A stretch of 64,000 nt of DNA from Pseudomonas parafulva (GTDB lineage: Bacteria > Pseudomonadota > Gammaproteobacteria > Pseudomonadales > Pseudomonadaceae), in assembly GCF_002021815.1 (NCBI RefSeq), contig NZ_CP019952.1, positions 1,767,001-1,831,000 on the forward strand. The letters run 5' to 3'. The notes beneath the pieces are model-generated. The model was not told the origin of the DNA. It saw nothing but the letters and a program-made list of their open reading frames with translations, and searched no databases. The position numbers were made by a program, and so were the translations under genes. This document shows positions 1 through 6,888 of this stretch, piece by piece (the first letter of the stretch is position 1; every line of letters starts with the position of its first letter).

Positions 1-91
1 GTGACAGATGCAGCACTTCAGCGGCCTCGTGGAAGCTGCCGAGTTCGGCGATTTTCACGAAAGATCGTATGTCTTGAAGCTCATATTCCAC
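1..91 (-). CDS. LysR-family transcriptional regulator, 5' end only (cut by the window edge)
   Basis: Reading the minus strand from a GTG at 91 gives about 30 residues that match the first helix and turn of a LysR winged-helix domain (ELQDIRSFVKIAELGSFHEA, then AEVLHLS). An AGGTGA ribosome site lies 4 bases upstream and an in-frame TGA two codons upstream fixes the start. The rest lies left of the window. LysR regulators usually control the divergent neighbour, so this one probably regulates the isomerase-transporter genes that start at 238. The family call is seen directly; target and inducer are inference. Confidence 0.85.
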   Translation of the reverse strand, partial: MEYELQDIRSFVKIAELGSFHEAAEVLHLS

Positions 92-237
92 GATTCACCT
101 CAGGTCGAAGTCGATTTTTATTATGTTGTAAAACGGAATAATCGCTACGATATTTGCATTGGAATGATTTATCCATCCCTGTCACTCTTTTGCTCACGGC
201 ATCAATGATGTCCATTGATCAACAAGAGTGCGAAATC
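92..237. promoter_or_regulatory. Divergent promoter region between the LysR gene and the isomerase operon
   Basis: This AT-rich gap separates the two divergent starts. It holds an interrupted inverted repeat ATTAT (120-124), 13 bases, ATAAT (138-142), the sort of spaced dyad LysR proteins bind. No clear -35/-10 pair could be chosen. The operator assignment is inference. Confidence 0.4.
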
Positions 238-1317
238 ATGCAACGAATTCCTTGCGTACTCATGCGCGGCGGCACTTCAAAAGGGCCGTTCTTTCATGCC
301 TGGGACTTGCCTGCCAATGTGGTCGAACGCGATGAATTGCTCATCGACCTGATGGGGTCCGGCCACGAGCTGGAGATCGACGGTATCGGTGGCGGCAGCC
401 CGCAGACCAGCAAGGTCGCGATCATCAGCCCGTCGCTGCATGCCGACGCCGACGTCGATTACCTGTTCGTGCAGGTGATGGTCGCCCAGCGCCGCGTGGA
501 CACTGCGCCCAACTGCGGCAACATGCTGTGCGCGGTCGGTCCTTTCGCCATCGAGCAAGGGCTGGTCAAGGGCCAGGAAGGCAAGACCCTGGTGCGCATT
601 CGTAACCTGAACACGGGCACCTTCGTCAACTCGCTGGTGGAAACCCCGGGTGGCATCGTGCGCTATGAAGGGCGTACCGCCATCGATGGCGTGCCCGGCA
701 CTGCCGCGCCGGTGCACCTGACCTTCCTTGATGCGGTTGGCAGCAAGACCGGCAAGCTGTTCCCCACTGGGCAAGCCAAGGATGTGATCGATGGCGTGCC
801 CATGACCTGTATCGACATGGCCATGCCCATGATGGTCATCCAGGCCAGTGACCTGGGCATGACCGGCGCCGAAACGCCCGACGAGCTTGACGCCAACGGC
901 CCTCTGCTCAAGCGTCTGGAAGCCCTGCGCCTCAAAGCCGGCAAGGCCATGGGCCTTGGCGATGTCAGCGGCATGGTGATCCCCAAGCCGGTACTGGTGT
1001 CCAAGCCGCGCTACGACGGCACGCTCCAGGTGCGCTACTTCATGCCGCATAATTGCCACCGTGCCCTGGCGATCACCGGTGCTGTGGGGCTGGCCACTGC
1101 CTGTGTCAGCCCCGGCAGCGTCATTGTGGATCTGCTGGGCGAACAAGCCTTGGACCTGAGTCAGGTTCGTCTTGAGCATCCAAGTGGTGGCATCGACGTC
1201 GCGTTGTCACGCAGCGGCGCTGATGGCAAGACCCTGCAAGCCTCTGTAGTACGTACTGCCCGGCGGCTCTTTTCAGGGTTCGTCTACGCGCCTACCTTGC
1301 GCAGGTTGGCTGGCTAG
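238..1317 (+). CDS. PrpF/GalD-family isomerase (4-oxalomesaconate tautomerase-like), 359 aa
   Basis: This is a PrpF-superfamily protein with the double DAP-epimerase fold; members shift a double bond or tautomerise unsaturated di/tricarboxylates (2-methylaconitate, methylitaconate, 4-oxalomesaconate). Family motifs are present: LMRGGTSKG (residues 8-16), GIGGGSPQTSKV (49-60), PNCGNMLCAVGPFA (91-104) with the conserved Cys93, and HPSGGIDV near the end. Length fits GalD (about 360 aa). ATG 238 is chosen over the in-frame ATGs at 205 and 208 because AAGAG lies 9 bases upstream and family members start at this point. No gallate dioxygenase or aldolase is nearby, so the exact substrate is open; the transporters that follow suggest an imported polycarboxylate. 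Confidence 0.8.
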   Translation: MQRIPCVLMRGGTSKGPFFHAWDLPANVVERDELLIDLMGSGHELEIDGIGGGSPQTSKVAIISPSLHADADVDYLFVQVMVAQRRVDTAPNCGNMLCAVGPFAIEQGLVKGQEGKTLVRIRNLNTGTFVNSLVETPGGIVRYEGRTAIDGVPGTAAPVHLTFLDAVGSKTGKLFPTGQAKDVIDGVPMTCIDMAMPMMVIQASDLGMTGAETPDELDANGPLLKRLEALRLKAGKAMGLGDVSGMVIPKPVLVSKPRYDGTLQVRYFMPHNCHRALAITGAVGLATACVSPGSVIVDLLGEQALDLSQVRLEHPSGGIDVALSRSGADGKTLQASVVRTARRLFSGFVYAPTLRRLAG

Positions 1318-1388
1318 CCACCTCAAGGGTCGACCGCTGTACCTTGCAACAAGCGCATCCGCACAATATGAACAATGGGTGATGCCTC

Positions 1389-2708
1389 ATGAAACTTGCC
1401 AAATCGCTGTACTTCCAGATCCTCTGCGCCGTCGTGCTGGGCGTAGTGGTCGGTCACTTCTGGGCGCAACAGGCCGTTGCGCTCAAGCCCTTGGGCGATG
1501 CCTTCATCAAGCTGGTCAAGATGATGATCGCGCCCGTGGTGTTCTGCACCATCGTCACCGGTATAGCCGGCATGACCGACAAGCGCTCGCTCGGGCGCTT
1601 GATGAGCAAGACACTATTGCTTTTCCTGGGGCTGACCATTGTCAGCCTGATCATCGGCTTGGCTGCGGTGTACCTGTTCAAGCCAGGGGTCGGCATGAAC
1701 ATCGACCCGGCCACCCTGAGCACCGAAGGCTTGACCCAGTTCACCGCCTCGGCCGCCAAACTGGGCGTGGTGGACTTTTTCATGCACATCATCCCAGACA
1801 CCTTCATGGGGGCGTTCAACAAGGGTGAAGTGCTCCCCGTGCTGTTCATTGCCGTGCTCAGCGGTTTCGCGCTGTCGTCCATGGGCGAGAAGGGCAAACC
1901 GGTGCTGGACGTACTGGAAGCGGCCTCGGCCATGGTGTTCCGCATCTTCGGCTACCTCATGCGTTTCGCACCGGTCGGTGCGTTCGGTGCCCTGGCGTTC
2001 ACGGTCGGGCAGTACGGCGTCACCTCGCTGGGGTCGCTCGCCAAGCTGATCGGTACGCTCTACATTGCCTGTGCGTTCTTCGTCCTGGTCGTGCTGGGCG
2101 GCATCTGCCGCGCCCATGGTTTCAGCCTGTGGAAGCTGCTGCGCTATTTCCGGGAAGAGTTCCTGGTGGTGCTGGGCACTTCTTCCACGGAACCTGTGTT
2201 GCCGCGCATGCTGGAGAAGCTGGAAAAGCTTGGCTGCAAGAAAGGGGTCGTCGGCCTGGTACTGCCTACCGGCTACTCGTTCAACCTCGACGGTACGGCG
2301 ATCTACCTGTCCTTGGCCGCCGTGTTCATTGCCCAGGCCTGCAACATCGACCTGAGCCTGGGCCAGGTGGTGACCATGCTGGCGATCATGCTGCTGTCGT
2401 CAAAAGGCGCAGCGGGCGTGACCGGTAGCGGCTTCGTGGCCTTGGCCTCGACCCTGACAGTCATCCACGACATCCCGTTGGCAGGCTTGGCCCTGCTGAT
2501 CGGCATCGACCGCTTCATGTCAGAGGCTCGCGCCCTCACGAGCCTTGCCAGCAACGCCGTGGCCACCGTAGTGGTGTCGATTTCCGAAAACGCGTGTGAC
2601 AAGCAGATACTGCTCAGCCGCCTCAACGGCGAGCCTGTGGTCGAGCCGGCACCCGCCGCGGTGGGCCCTGACGCCACCTGGGTCGCCAAACCAAGCCATC
2701 ACGGATAA
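1389..2708 (+). CDS. DctA-like C4-dicarboxylate:cation symporter, 439 aa
   Basis: An inner-membrane DAACS-family symporter for C4-dicarboxylates (fumarate, malate, succinate) or related acids. The hairpin signature appears as GTSSTEPVLPRML, followed by the VLPTGYSFNLDGTAIY motif, SSKGAAGVTGSGF, and GIDRFMSEARALTSLASN, all hallmarks of DctA. Length matches DctA (about 440 aa). It follows the isomerase by 71 bases and starts with MKLAKSLYFQ, the usual DctA start. Here the canonical SSSE-type motif reads SSTE, a mild variant. It is probably a specialised paralogue serving the operon substrate rather than the main DctA, which is inference from context. Confidence 0.85.
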   Translation: MKLAKSLYFQILCAVVLGVVVGHFWAQQAVALKPLGDAFIKLVKMMIAPVVFCTIVTGIAGMTDKRSLGRLMSKTLLLFLGLTIVSLIIGLAAVYLFKPGVGMNIDPATLSTEGLTQFTASAAKLGVVDFFMHIIPDTFMGAFNKGEVLPVLFIAVLSGFALSSMGEKGKPVLDVLEAASAMVFRIFGYLMRFAPVGAFGALAFTVGQYGVTSLGSLAKLIGTLYIACAFFVLVVLGGICRAHGFSLWKLLRYFREEFLVVLGTSSTEPVLPRMLEKLEKLGCKKGVVGLVLPTGYSFNLDGTAIYLSLAAVFIAQACNIDLSLGQVVTMLAIMLLSSKGAAGVTGSGFVALASTLTVIHDIPLAGLALLIGIDRFMSEARALTSLASNAVATVVVSISENACDKQILLSRLNGEPVVEPAPAAVGPDATWVAKPSHHG

Positions 2709-2743
2709 GACGTCCGCAACACCCTGACCTCAAAACGCTGCAA

Positions 2744-2767
2744 CCCGCGCGCAGGAACGCGCGCGGG
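2744..2767 (+). other. GC-rich intercistronic hairpin between dctA-like and citMHS genes
   Basis: CCCGCGCGC (2744-2752) pairs perfectly with GCGCGCGGG (2759-2767) around a 6-base loop. No T-run follows, so it is more likely an mRNA-stability or partial attenuation element than a full terminator. The role is inference. Confidence 0.5.
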
Positions 2768-2827
2768 TAGGGGGCTCGTCTGCGTCATCGACGGCCCAAA
2801 CCGGATAAAAACAAGAGAGAAAAAGCC

Positions 2828-4132
2828 ATGCTCGCACTCCTGGGCCTGATCATGGTGGTGACGTTCACCTACCTGATCATGAGCAAACGCTTGTCCCCGA
2901 TCGTCGCCTTGACGGTCGTGCCCATCGTCTTCGCACTGGTGGGAGGCTTTGCACCTGACCTTGGCAAGATGATGCTCGATGGGCTGAAAATGGTAGCCCC
3001 GTCGGCCGCCTTGCTGCTGTTCGCCATCCTGTTTTTCGGCTTGATGATCGATGCCGGCCTGTTCGACCCTCTGATCCGCAAGATTCTCAAGCGCGTCAAC
3101 GGCGACCCCATCAAGATCGCCATTGGCACTGCATTGCTGTCGCTGCTGGTGGCGCTGGACGGCGACGGCACCACCACCTACATGATCACCTGCGCGGCCA
3201 TGCTGCCCTTGTACAAGCGCATCGGCATGAACCCGATGATCCTGGCAACGGTGTCAATGCTGTCGCTGAGCATCATGAGTGGCATGAGCCCCTGGGGCGG
3301 GCCTGCCACCCGCGCCATCGCAGCACTTGGGCTCGATGCCACCGACTATTTCATTCCCATGCTGCCCACGGTGATCGGCGGGGCCGCCTGGGTGGTGTTC
3401 ACCGCCTACCTGCTGGGCCGTGCCGAACGACGCCGCATTGGCAACGTGGCCCTGGAGTCCGGCGGCGGCAACTGCTACATCAAGGAAATCCTGGGTGATA
3501 CGCCCCACAAGCGCCCGCGTCTGGCCTATGTGAACCTGGTGCTGGTCATCGTGGTCATGACCGCGCTGGTGCTGGGCCTGATGCACGCGGCGATCCTGTT
3601 CATGATCGGTTTCGTTGCTGCGCTGATGATCAACTACCCGCAGCTGGAACTGCAGAAAGAACGTATTCTGGCCCATTCGGGCAACGCCATGACCGTGGTG
3701 CTGCTGGTGTTCGCCGCCGGTATCTTCGCCGGTATCTTCTCGGGCACCAAGATGGTCGATGCCCTGGCGCAAACCCTCGTGGACTGGATCCCGGAAGCCT
3801 GGAGCCACTGGTTCCCGCTGGTGGTGGCGCTGACCAGCATGCCGCTTACCTTCGTGCTGTCCAACGATGCCTATTATTTCGGCGTGGTGCCGATCCTGGC
3901 CAATGCAGCCGCCGCCTATGGCATCGACCCGGTGGAGATCGCCCGCGCCTCGGTGCTGGGCCAGCCGGTGCACTTGATGAGCCCGTTGGTCGCCTCGACC
4001 CTGCTGCTGGTGGGCATGGTCGACAAGGACATCGGCGACTTCCAGAAAGCCACGGTGAAGTGGGCAGTGCTCACTTCGCTGGTCATCACTGCATTGGCGG
4101 TGTTGACCGGCGCGCTGTCGTTCTTCGTCTGA
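2828..4132 (+). CDS. CitMHS-family citrate/proton symporter, 434 aa
   Basis: A polytopic inner-membrane carrier of the CitMHS family, which takes up citrate or similar tricarboxylates, often as a metal complex with protons. Seen: a very hydrophobic N-terminus (MLALLGLIMVVTFTYLIM), about 11-12 membrane segments, the motif ALDGDGTTTYMITCAAMLP and SGMSPWGGPATRAIAALG, both typical of CitM/CitH. Length (434) is normal. ATG 2828 follows AAGAGAGAAAAAG. It sits in the operon after the DctA-like gene, with an OprD porin next, so outer- and inner-membrane uptake are paired. Metal preference cannot be read from the sequence. Confidence 0.85.
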   Translation: MLALLGLIMVVTFTYLIMSKRLSPIVALTVVPIVFALVGGFAPDLGKMMLDGLKMVAPSAALLLFAILFFGLMIDAGLFDPLIRKILKRVNGDPIKIAIGTALLSLLVALDGDGTTTYMITCAAMLPLYKRIGMNPMILATVSMLSLSIMSGMSPWGGPATRAIAALGLDATDYFIPMLPTVIGGAAWVVFTAYLLGRAERRRIGNVALESGGGNCYIKEILGDTPHKRPRLAYVNLVLVIVVMTALVLGLMHAAILFMIGFVAALMINYPQLELQKERILAHSGNAMTVVLLVFAAGIFAGIFSGTKMVDALAQTLVDWIPEAWSHWFPLVVALTSMPLTFVLSNDAYYFGVVPILANAAAAYGIDPVEIARASVLGQPVHLMSPLVASTLLLVGMVDKDIGDFQKATVKWAVLTSLVITALAVLTGALSFFV

Positions 4133-4137
4133 ACGGT

Positions 4138-4159
4138 GCGGGCGCCCCCAGGCGCCCGC
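4138..4159 (+). other. GC-rich intercistronic hairpin between citMHS and the porin gene
   Basis: GCGGGCGCC (4138-4146) pairs perfectly with GGCGCCCGC (4151-4159), loop CCCA, starting 6 bases after the citMHS stop. No T-run follows. With the hairpin at 2744 it means both late gaps of this operon carry a 9-bp GC stem. Likely role: RNA processing or protection (inference). Confidence 0.5.
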
Positions 4160-4198
4160 CATCGCTTACACCCTAAAAACAACAATAGAGTACCGATC

Positions 4199-5452
4199 AT
4201 GTCCTTGACCCTCGCGCGAGGGGCCGCCTGTGGCCTGCTCTGCGGCTGCCTGCCTGTGGCCGGCGCTACCGATTTCATTGAAGACAGCAAGCTCAAGCTG
4301 CAACTGCGCAACGTCTATTTCAACGAGAACTTTCGCGACGAACAGGGTATGAGCCCCCGCGCCGCAGCCACTGCCAAGAGCGAGCGTACCGAGTGGGCGC
4401 AGGGCTTCTTGCTCGATTACCAGTCGGGTTACACCCCCGGTACCCTGGGTCTGGGGCTCGATGCACTGGGCCTGTTGGGCGTGCGCCTGGATTCGGGGCG
4501 TGGCCGCAGTGGCACGGGCCTTTTGCCTGTGCATGACGATGGCCGGGCCGCCGACACGTTCGCCAGTGCCGGCGTTACGGTCAAGGCGCGTGTTGGGCAG
4601 AGCCTCGTCAGGCATGGCACCCTGTTGCCGAAGTTACCAGTGCTGGTGCATAACGATGCTCGCTTGATGCCGCAAACCTACCAAGGCACGCAGCTCACCA
4701 GTACCGCCCTCGATAACCTGACCCTCACGGCCGGGCACCTGACCCGTTTCAAGCAGCGCGATTCATCCAACAGCACCGGCCTGTACCTGGACGGCTACAG
4801 TGGCGGCGAAGCCGGAGACTTCAGCTTTGCCGGCGCCGACTACACCTTCAGCAAACAGCTGCGCCTGAGCTACTACCACGGCCAGCTCGAGCACTTCTAC
4901 CGTCAGGACTTCGCCGGCTTGGTTCACGACCATGCGCTGGCTGGCGGTGTACTGACCACGGACCTGCGTTACTTCAAAAGCAAAAGCACCGGCGCGGCCT
5001 ACGGTGGCCCGATCGACAATGACATGCTCAGCGGTCAAATCGCCTACACGCATTCCGGTCACACGTTCGGCGCAGGCTATCAGCAGCTCAATGGCAAAGC
5101 GGGACTGCCATACATCAGCGGCGCGACGGTGTATTCATTCAGCAACGTGGGCATCGGCAAGTTCATCGAAGAAGATGAAAAGACCTGGATGGCGAGCTAT
5201 GTCTACAATTTCGCCGCTGCCGGGGTGCCGGGGTTGACCTTCATGACCCGTTACCTGAGCGGCGATAACGGCCGTTCTGGCGCGGCGGGCCTGAGCGAAT
5301 GGGAGCGCGACGCAGAGCTTGCGTACGTGGTGCAATCAGGCCCCGCCAAAGGGCTTGGCGTCAAGCTGCGCAACTATGTGTACCGGTCGGACTTTGCCCG
5401 TGGACGCGACAGCAATCGGCTGTACCTGACGTACGACATCGCGCTGTGGTAA
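4199..5452 (+). CDS. OprD-family outer-membrane porin, 417 aa
   Basis: A substrate-selective 18-strand outer-membrane porin of the OprD/Opd family. Residues 1-22 (hydrophobic stretch ending VAGA) form a signal peptide; the mature part opens with TDFIEDSKLKLQLRNVYFNE, the standard OprD opening, and shows TEWAQGFLLDYQSGYTPG and ends with NRLYLTYDIALW, a barrel C-terminus with a terminal aromatic residue. ATG 4199 is chosen because it starts the signal peptide and follows an A-rich AACAATAGAGT stretch. OpdH-type members take tricarboxylates such as cis-aconitate, which fits the CitMHS carrier just upstream; the substrate is inference. Confidence 0.85.
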   Translation: MSLTLARGAACGLLCGCLPVAGATDFIEDSKLKLQLRNVYFNENFRDEQGMSPRAAATAKSERTEWAQGFLLDYQSGYTPGTLGLGLDALGLLGVRLDSGRGRSGTGLLPVHDDGRAADTFASAGVTVKARVGQSLVRHGTLLPKLPVLVHNDARLMPQTYQGTQLTSTALDNLTLTAGHLTRFKQRDSSNSTGLYLDGYSGGEAGDFSFAGADYTFSKQLRLSYYHGQLEHFYRQDFAGLVHDHALAGGVLTTDLRYFKSKSTGAAYGGPIDNDMLSGQIAYTHSGHTFGAGYQQLNGKAGLPYISGATVYSFSNVGIGKFIEEDEKTWMASYVYNFAAAGVPGLTFMTRYLSGDNGRSGAAGLSEWERDAELAYVVQSGPAKGLGVKLRNYVYRSDFARGRDSNRLYLTYDIALW

Positions 5453-5495
5453 GGCGCTCAAAGCGCAGGCGTCAGCTACGGGCAATGGCTCCTTT

Positions 5496-6011
5496 TCACG
5501 TCCACAGCCCCAGCAAGACCAGTACGGCCATGCCCAGCGCGGCGGCAATCGAGCATCCACCCAGCGACAGGGCAGCGCGACCCTTGCGATACCAGCCATC
5601 GCGGCCCAAGGCCAGGGCAGGCGCGTAAAGGCTGCGCCAGCGCAGTTCAGTAGCGTGGAACGCCTGCAGGTGGTTGGGCGAGGCGTCCAGCCAGCGACGA
5701 AAGTCGATACGCTCGCAGGCGGTGACGTCCGGGCTCTGCAAACGCACATACCACCGAGCTGCCTGGCTCGTTGGGCCATCGGGGCGGGGCTGACCGGCGA
5801 GCAACGCCTGGACCATGAGACGCTCGACACTGCGTAGGGGCAAGCCTAGACGTGTGGCGACCCTGGCCTGGGCCAGCTGATCGAGACGGCTTAGCAGAAA
5901 CACTTGTTGCGCAGCGCGTGGCAGGCGCTTGAGTGCGAGCAACAGGGCAGCATCGCTATCGGCAGCGTGCTCGGGCAGAGGCGTATGGAGGCGCAAGAGC
6001 ATGCGGGTCAT
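5496..6011 (-). CDS. Mini-hybrid of ECF sigma region 4 and FecR N-terminal (DUF4880) domain with one membrane segment, 171 aa
   Basis: Residues 22-73 resemble region 4 of FecI-type ECF sigma factors (ALKRLPRAAQQVFLLSRLDQ, then a helix-turn-helix ending SVERLMVQALL). Residues 82-130 resemble the cytoplasmic anti-sigma DUF4880 domain of FecR (QAARWYVRLQSPD, FRRWLDASPNHLQAF). Residues 149-170 form one membrane segment and the protein then stops. Sigma region 2 and the periplasmic FecR domain are both missing. ATG 6011 has AAGGAA 9 bases upstream. A Fur-like dyad lies about 60 bases upstream and prrF follows, so an iron role is likely. Hybrid sigma/anti-sigma proteins are known (IutY of P. putida), but those are much longer. 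Whether this one binds RNA polymerase, DNA or a partner sigma factor is unknown. Confidence 0.7.
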   Translation of the reverse strand: MTRMLLRLHTPLPEHAADSDAALLLALKRLPRAAQQVFLLSRLDQLAQARVATRLGLPLRSVERLMVQALLAGQPRPDGPTSQAARWYVRLQSPDVTACERIDFRRWLDASPNHLQAFHATELRWRSLYAPALALGRDGWYRKGRAALSLGGCSIAAALGMAVLVLLGLWT

Positions 6012-6067
6012 GAGCAGTTCCTTGCTAGAGAGCAGATGGGGACATCCGTAGAAGCCGAGCTTAGGCT

Positions 6068-6088
6068 TAACGAGATTGATTCTCAAGT
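6068..6088 (-). promoter_or_regulatory. Fur-box-like dyad upstream of the sigma4-FecR hybrid gene
   Basis: On the minus strand TGAGAATCAATCTCG contains GAGA (6084-6081) and TCTC (6075-6072) around 5 bases, close to the GAGAATnATTCTC form of pseudomonad Fur boxes. It lies roughly 60 bases before the start codon. Iron control of the gene is inference. Confidence 0.45.
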
Positions 6089-6181
6089 GCTGAATCGGCA
6101 AACTTTTGTAATGGCCGTTCACCCCCGGAAACACTTTTGCTACCATCGCCGCCATCACGATCTTCATTAGCCTGAAGAGCC

Positions 6182-6210
6182 AAAAAAAAGACCCAGCAAA
6201 AAGCTGGGTC
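6182..6210 (-). terminator. Intrinsic terminator of prrF
   Basis: GACCCAGC (6190-6197) and GCTGGGTC (6203-6210) form a perfect 8-bp stem around AAAAA; on the minus strand it is followed by eight T residues (6189-6182), a textbook terminator and the 3' end of the sRNA. Confidence 0.88.
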
Positions 6211-6293
6211 AAAAACCGTGATTAGCCTGATGAGGAGATAATCCGAGAGCGACCTAAGCTCCGGTTTATCCAGCTGATCTCGCGATCAGCTGA
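6182..6293 (-). ncRNA. prrF: PrrF-type iron-responsive small RNA, about 110 nt
   Basis: The minus strand carries a 5' hairpin (CAGCTGATC at 6292-6284, loop GCGA, GATCAGCTG to 6271), then the single-stranded core ATCTCCTCATCAGGCTAATC and CACGGTTTTTG, and a terminator hairpin. This order and the core match PrrF1/PrrF2, the Fur-repressed sRNAs that pair with mRNAs of non-essential iron proteins (sodB, acnA/B, sdh) in low iron. A TATTAT -10 box and Fur box sit just upstream. The 5' end near 6292 is predicted from the promoter. P. putida strains carry two unlinked prrF copies; this would be one. Confidence 0.88.
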
Positions 6294-6297
6294 GTGC

Positions 6298-6326
6298 AAT
6301 AATAATCGTTATCATTTGCCAGTCAA
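6298..6326 (-). promoter_or_regulatory. prrF promoter with overlapping Fur box
   Basis: Minus-strand -35 TTGACT (6326-6321), 16-base spacer, -10 TATTAT (6304-6299). The plus-strand sequence AATAATAATCGTTATCATT (6298-6316) is a good Fur-box match and covers the spacer and -10, so Fur would block RNA polymerase when iron is plentiful. Motifs are seen; repression follows from known PrrF control. Confidence 0.8.
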
Positions 6327-6446
6327 ATGATTTTTTATTCACGACGGTAGAAAATCTACCGCTGCGCTTCCTTGTCCCCCAAAGCGGGGCCTTGGCTTTA
6401 CACGCCAAGCGCCTACTGCGTTCCCTCTCATTCACGGCAACCTGCC

Positions 6447-6758
6447 TCAAGCGGCGGGGTCTGCCGTGCGCTGGTGTTCCAGCAGCGCGCGAGCCATGTC
6501 CATCATGTGCATCAAGGCAAACAGCAGCTCTCGCTGGCCACCGTGCTGGTGGGTGGCGGTTTCCTGGGCGGTTGCTGCCGCACAGCGCAGCAGGGCAATG
6601 GCATGCTCCTGTGCTTGATCACGTGTGACGCCTTCGTGAAGCGTCCAAATCCTGTTCTCAGGCGTAGGGCGGGGCGGGTTGGGGTTTAGGTAATAATCCA
6701 GCGCGCGGCGGGCGGCTTCGCTGTCGAGATCTGTTTCGTCGTTTTTCGGATGTTTCAT
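6447..6758 (-). CDS. DUF6124/DUF3077-type small protein of unknown function, 103 aa
   Basis: A small acidic soluble protein common in Pseudomonas. Visible family traits: AARRALDYYLNP near the N-terminus, a central segment starting THEGVT-like (WTLHEGVTRDQAQEHAIALL) and a C-terminal helix LLFALMHMMDMARALLEHQ. ATG 6758 is chosen because GGAAGG lies 7 bases upstream and family members begin MxKPTP-like at this point. Its start faces the CI-like repressor gene (130-base shared promoter region), so the repressor may control it. No function is known to me; the HTH gene next door is the only contextual hint. Confidence 0.7.
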   Translation of the reverse strand: MKHPKNDETDLDSEAARRALDYYLNPNPPRPTPENRIWTLHEGVTRDQAQEHAIALLRCAAATAQETATHQHGGQRELLFALMHMMDMARALLEHQRTADPAA

Positions 6759-6862
6759 TGCGATACCTTCCAGGTTCTCGTCAAACACAATGAACTCAGA
6801 GCATAGGTCAATTTGTATTTTCTAGCGCCAAATAAATAATTCAGATTGTGTATTGCTGCTTC

Positions 6863-6879
6863 CAATACAGTCCGTATTG
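6863..6879. promoter_or_regulatory. Inverted repeat CAATAC-N5-GTATTG before the CI-like repressor gene
   Basis: A 17-bp dyad (6863-6868 with 6874-6879) ends 9 bases before the ATG at 6889, in the divergent region shared with the DUF6124 gene. Its position suits an autoregulatory operator of the repressor. No Shine-Dalgarno is visible before the ATG, so the mRNA may be leaderless. Binding is inference. Confidence 0.5.
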
Positions 6880-6888
6880 TTGCCGCTC

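Noticed and set aside
277..1179. 300-codon minus-strand frame opposite the PrpF-like gene
   Set aside because: A GC-skew shadow: no family similarity, His/Gly-rich composition, fully antisense to a conserved gene.
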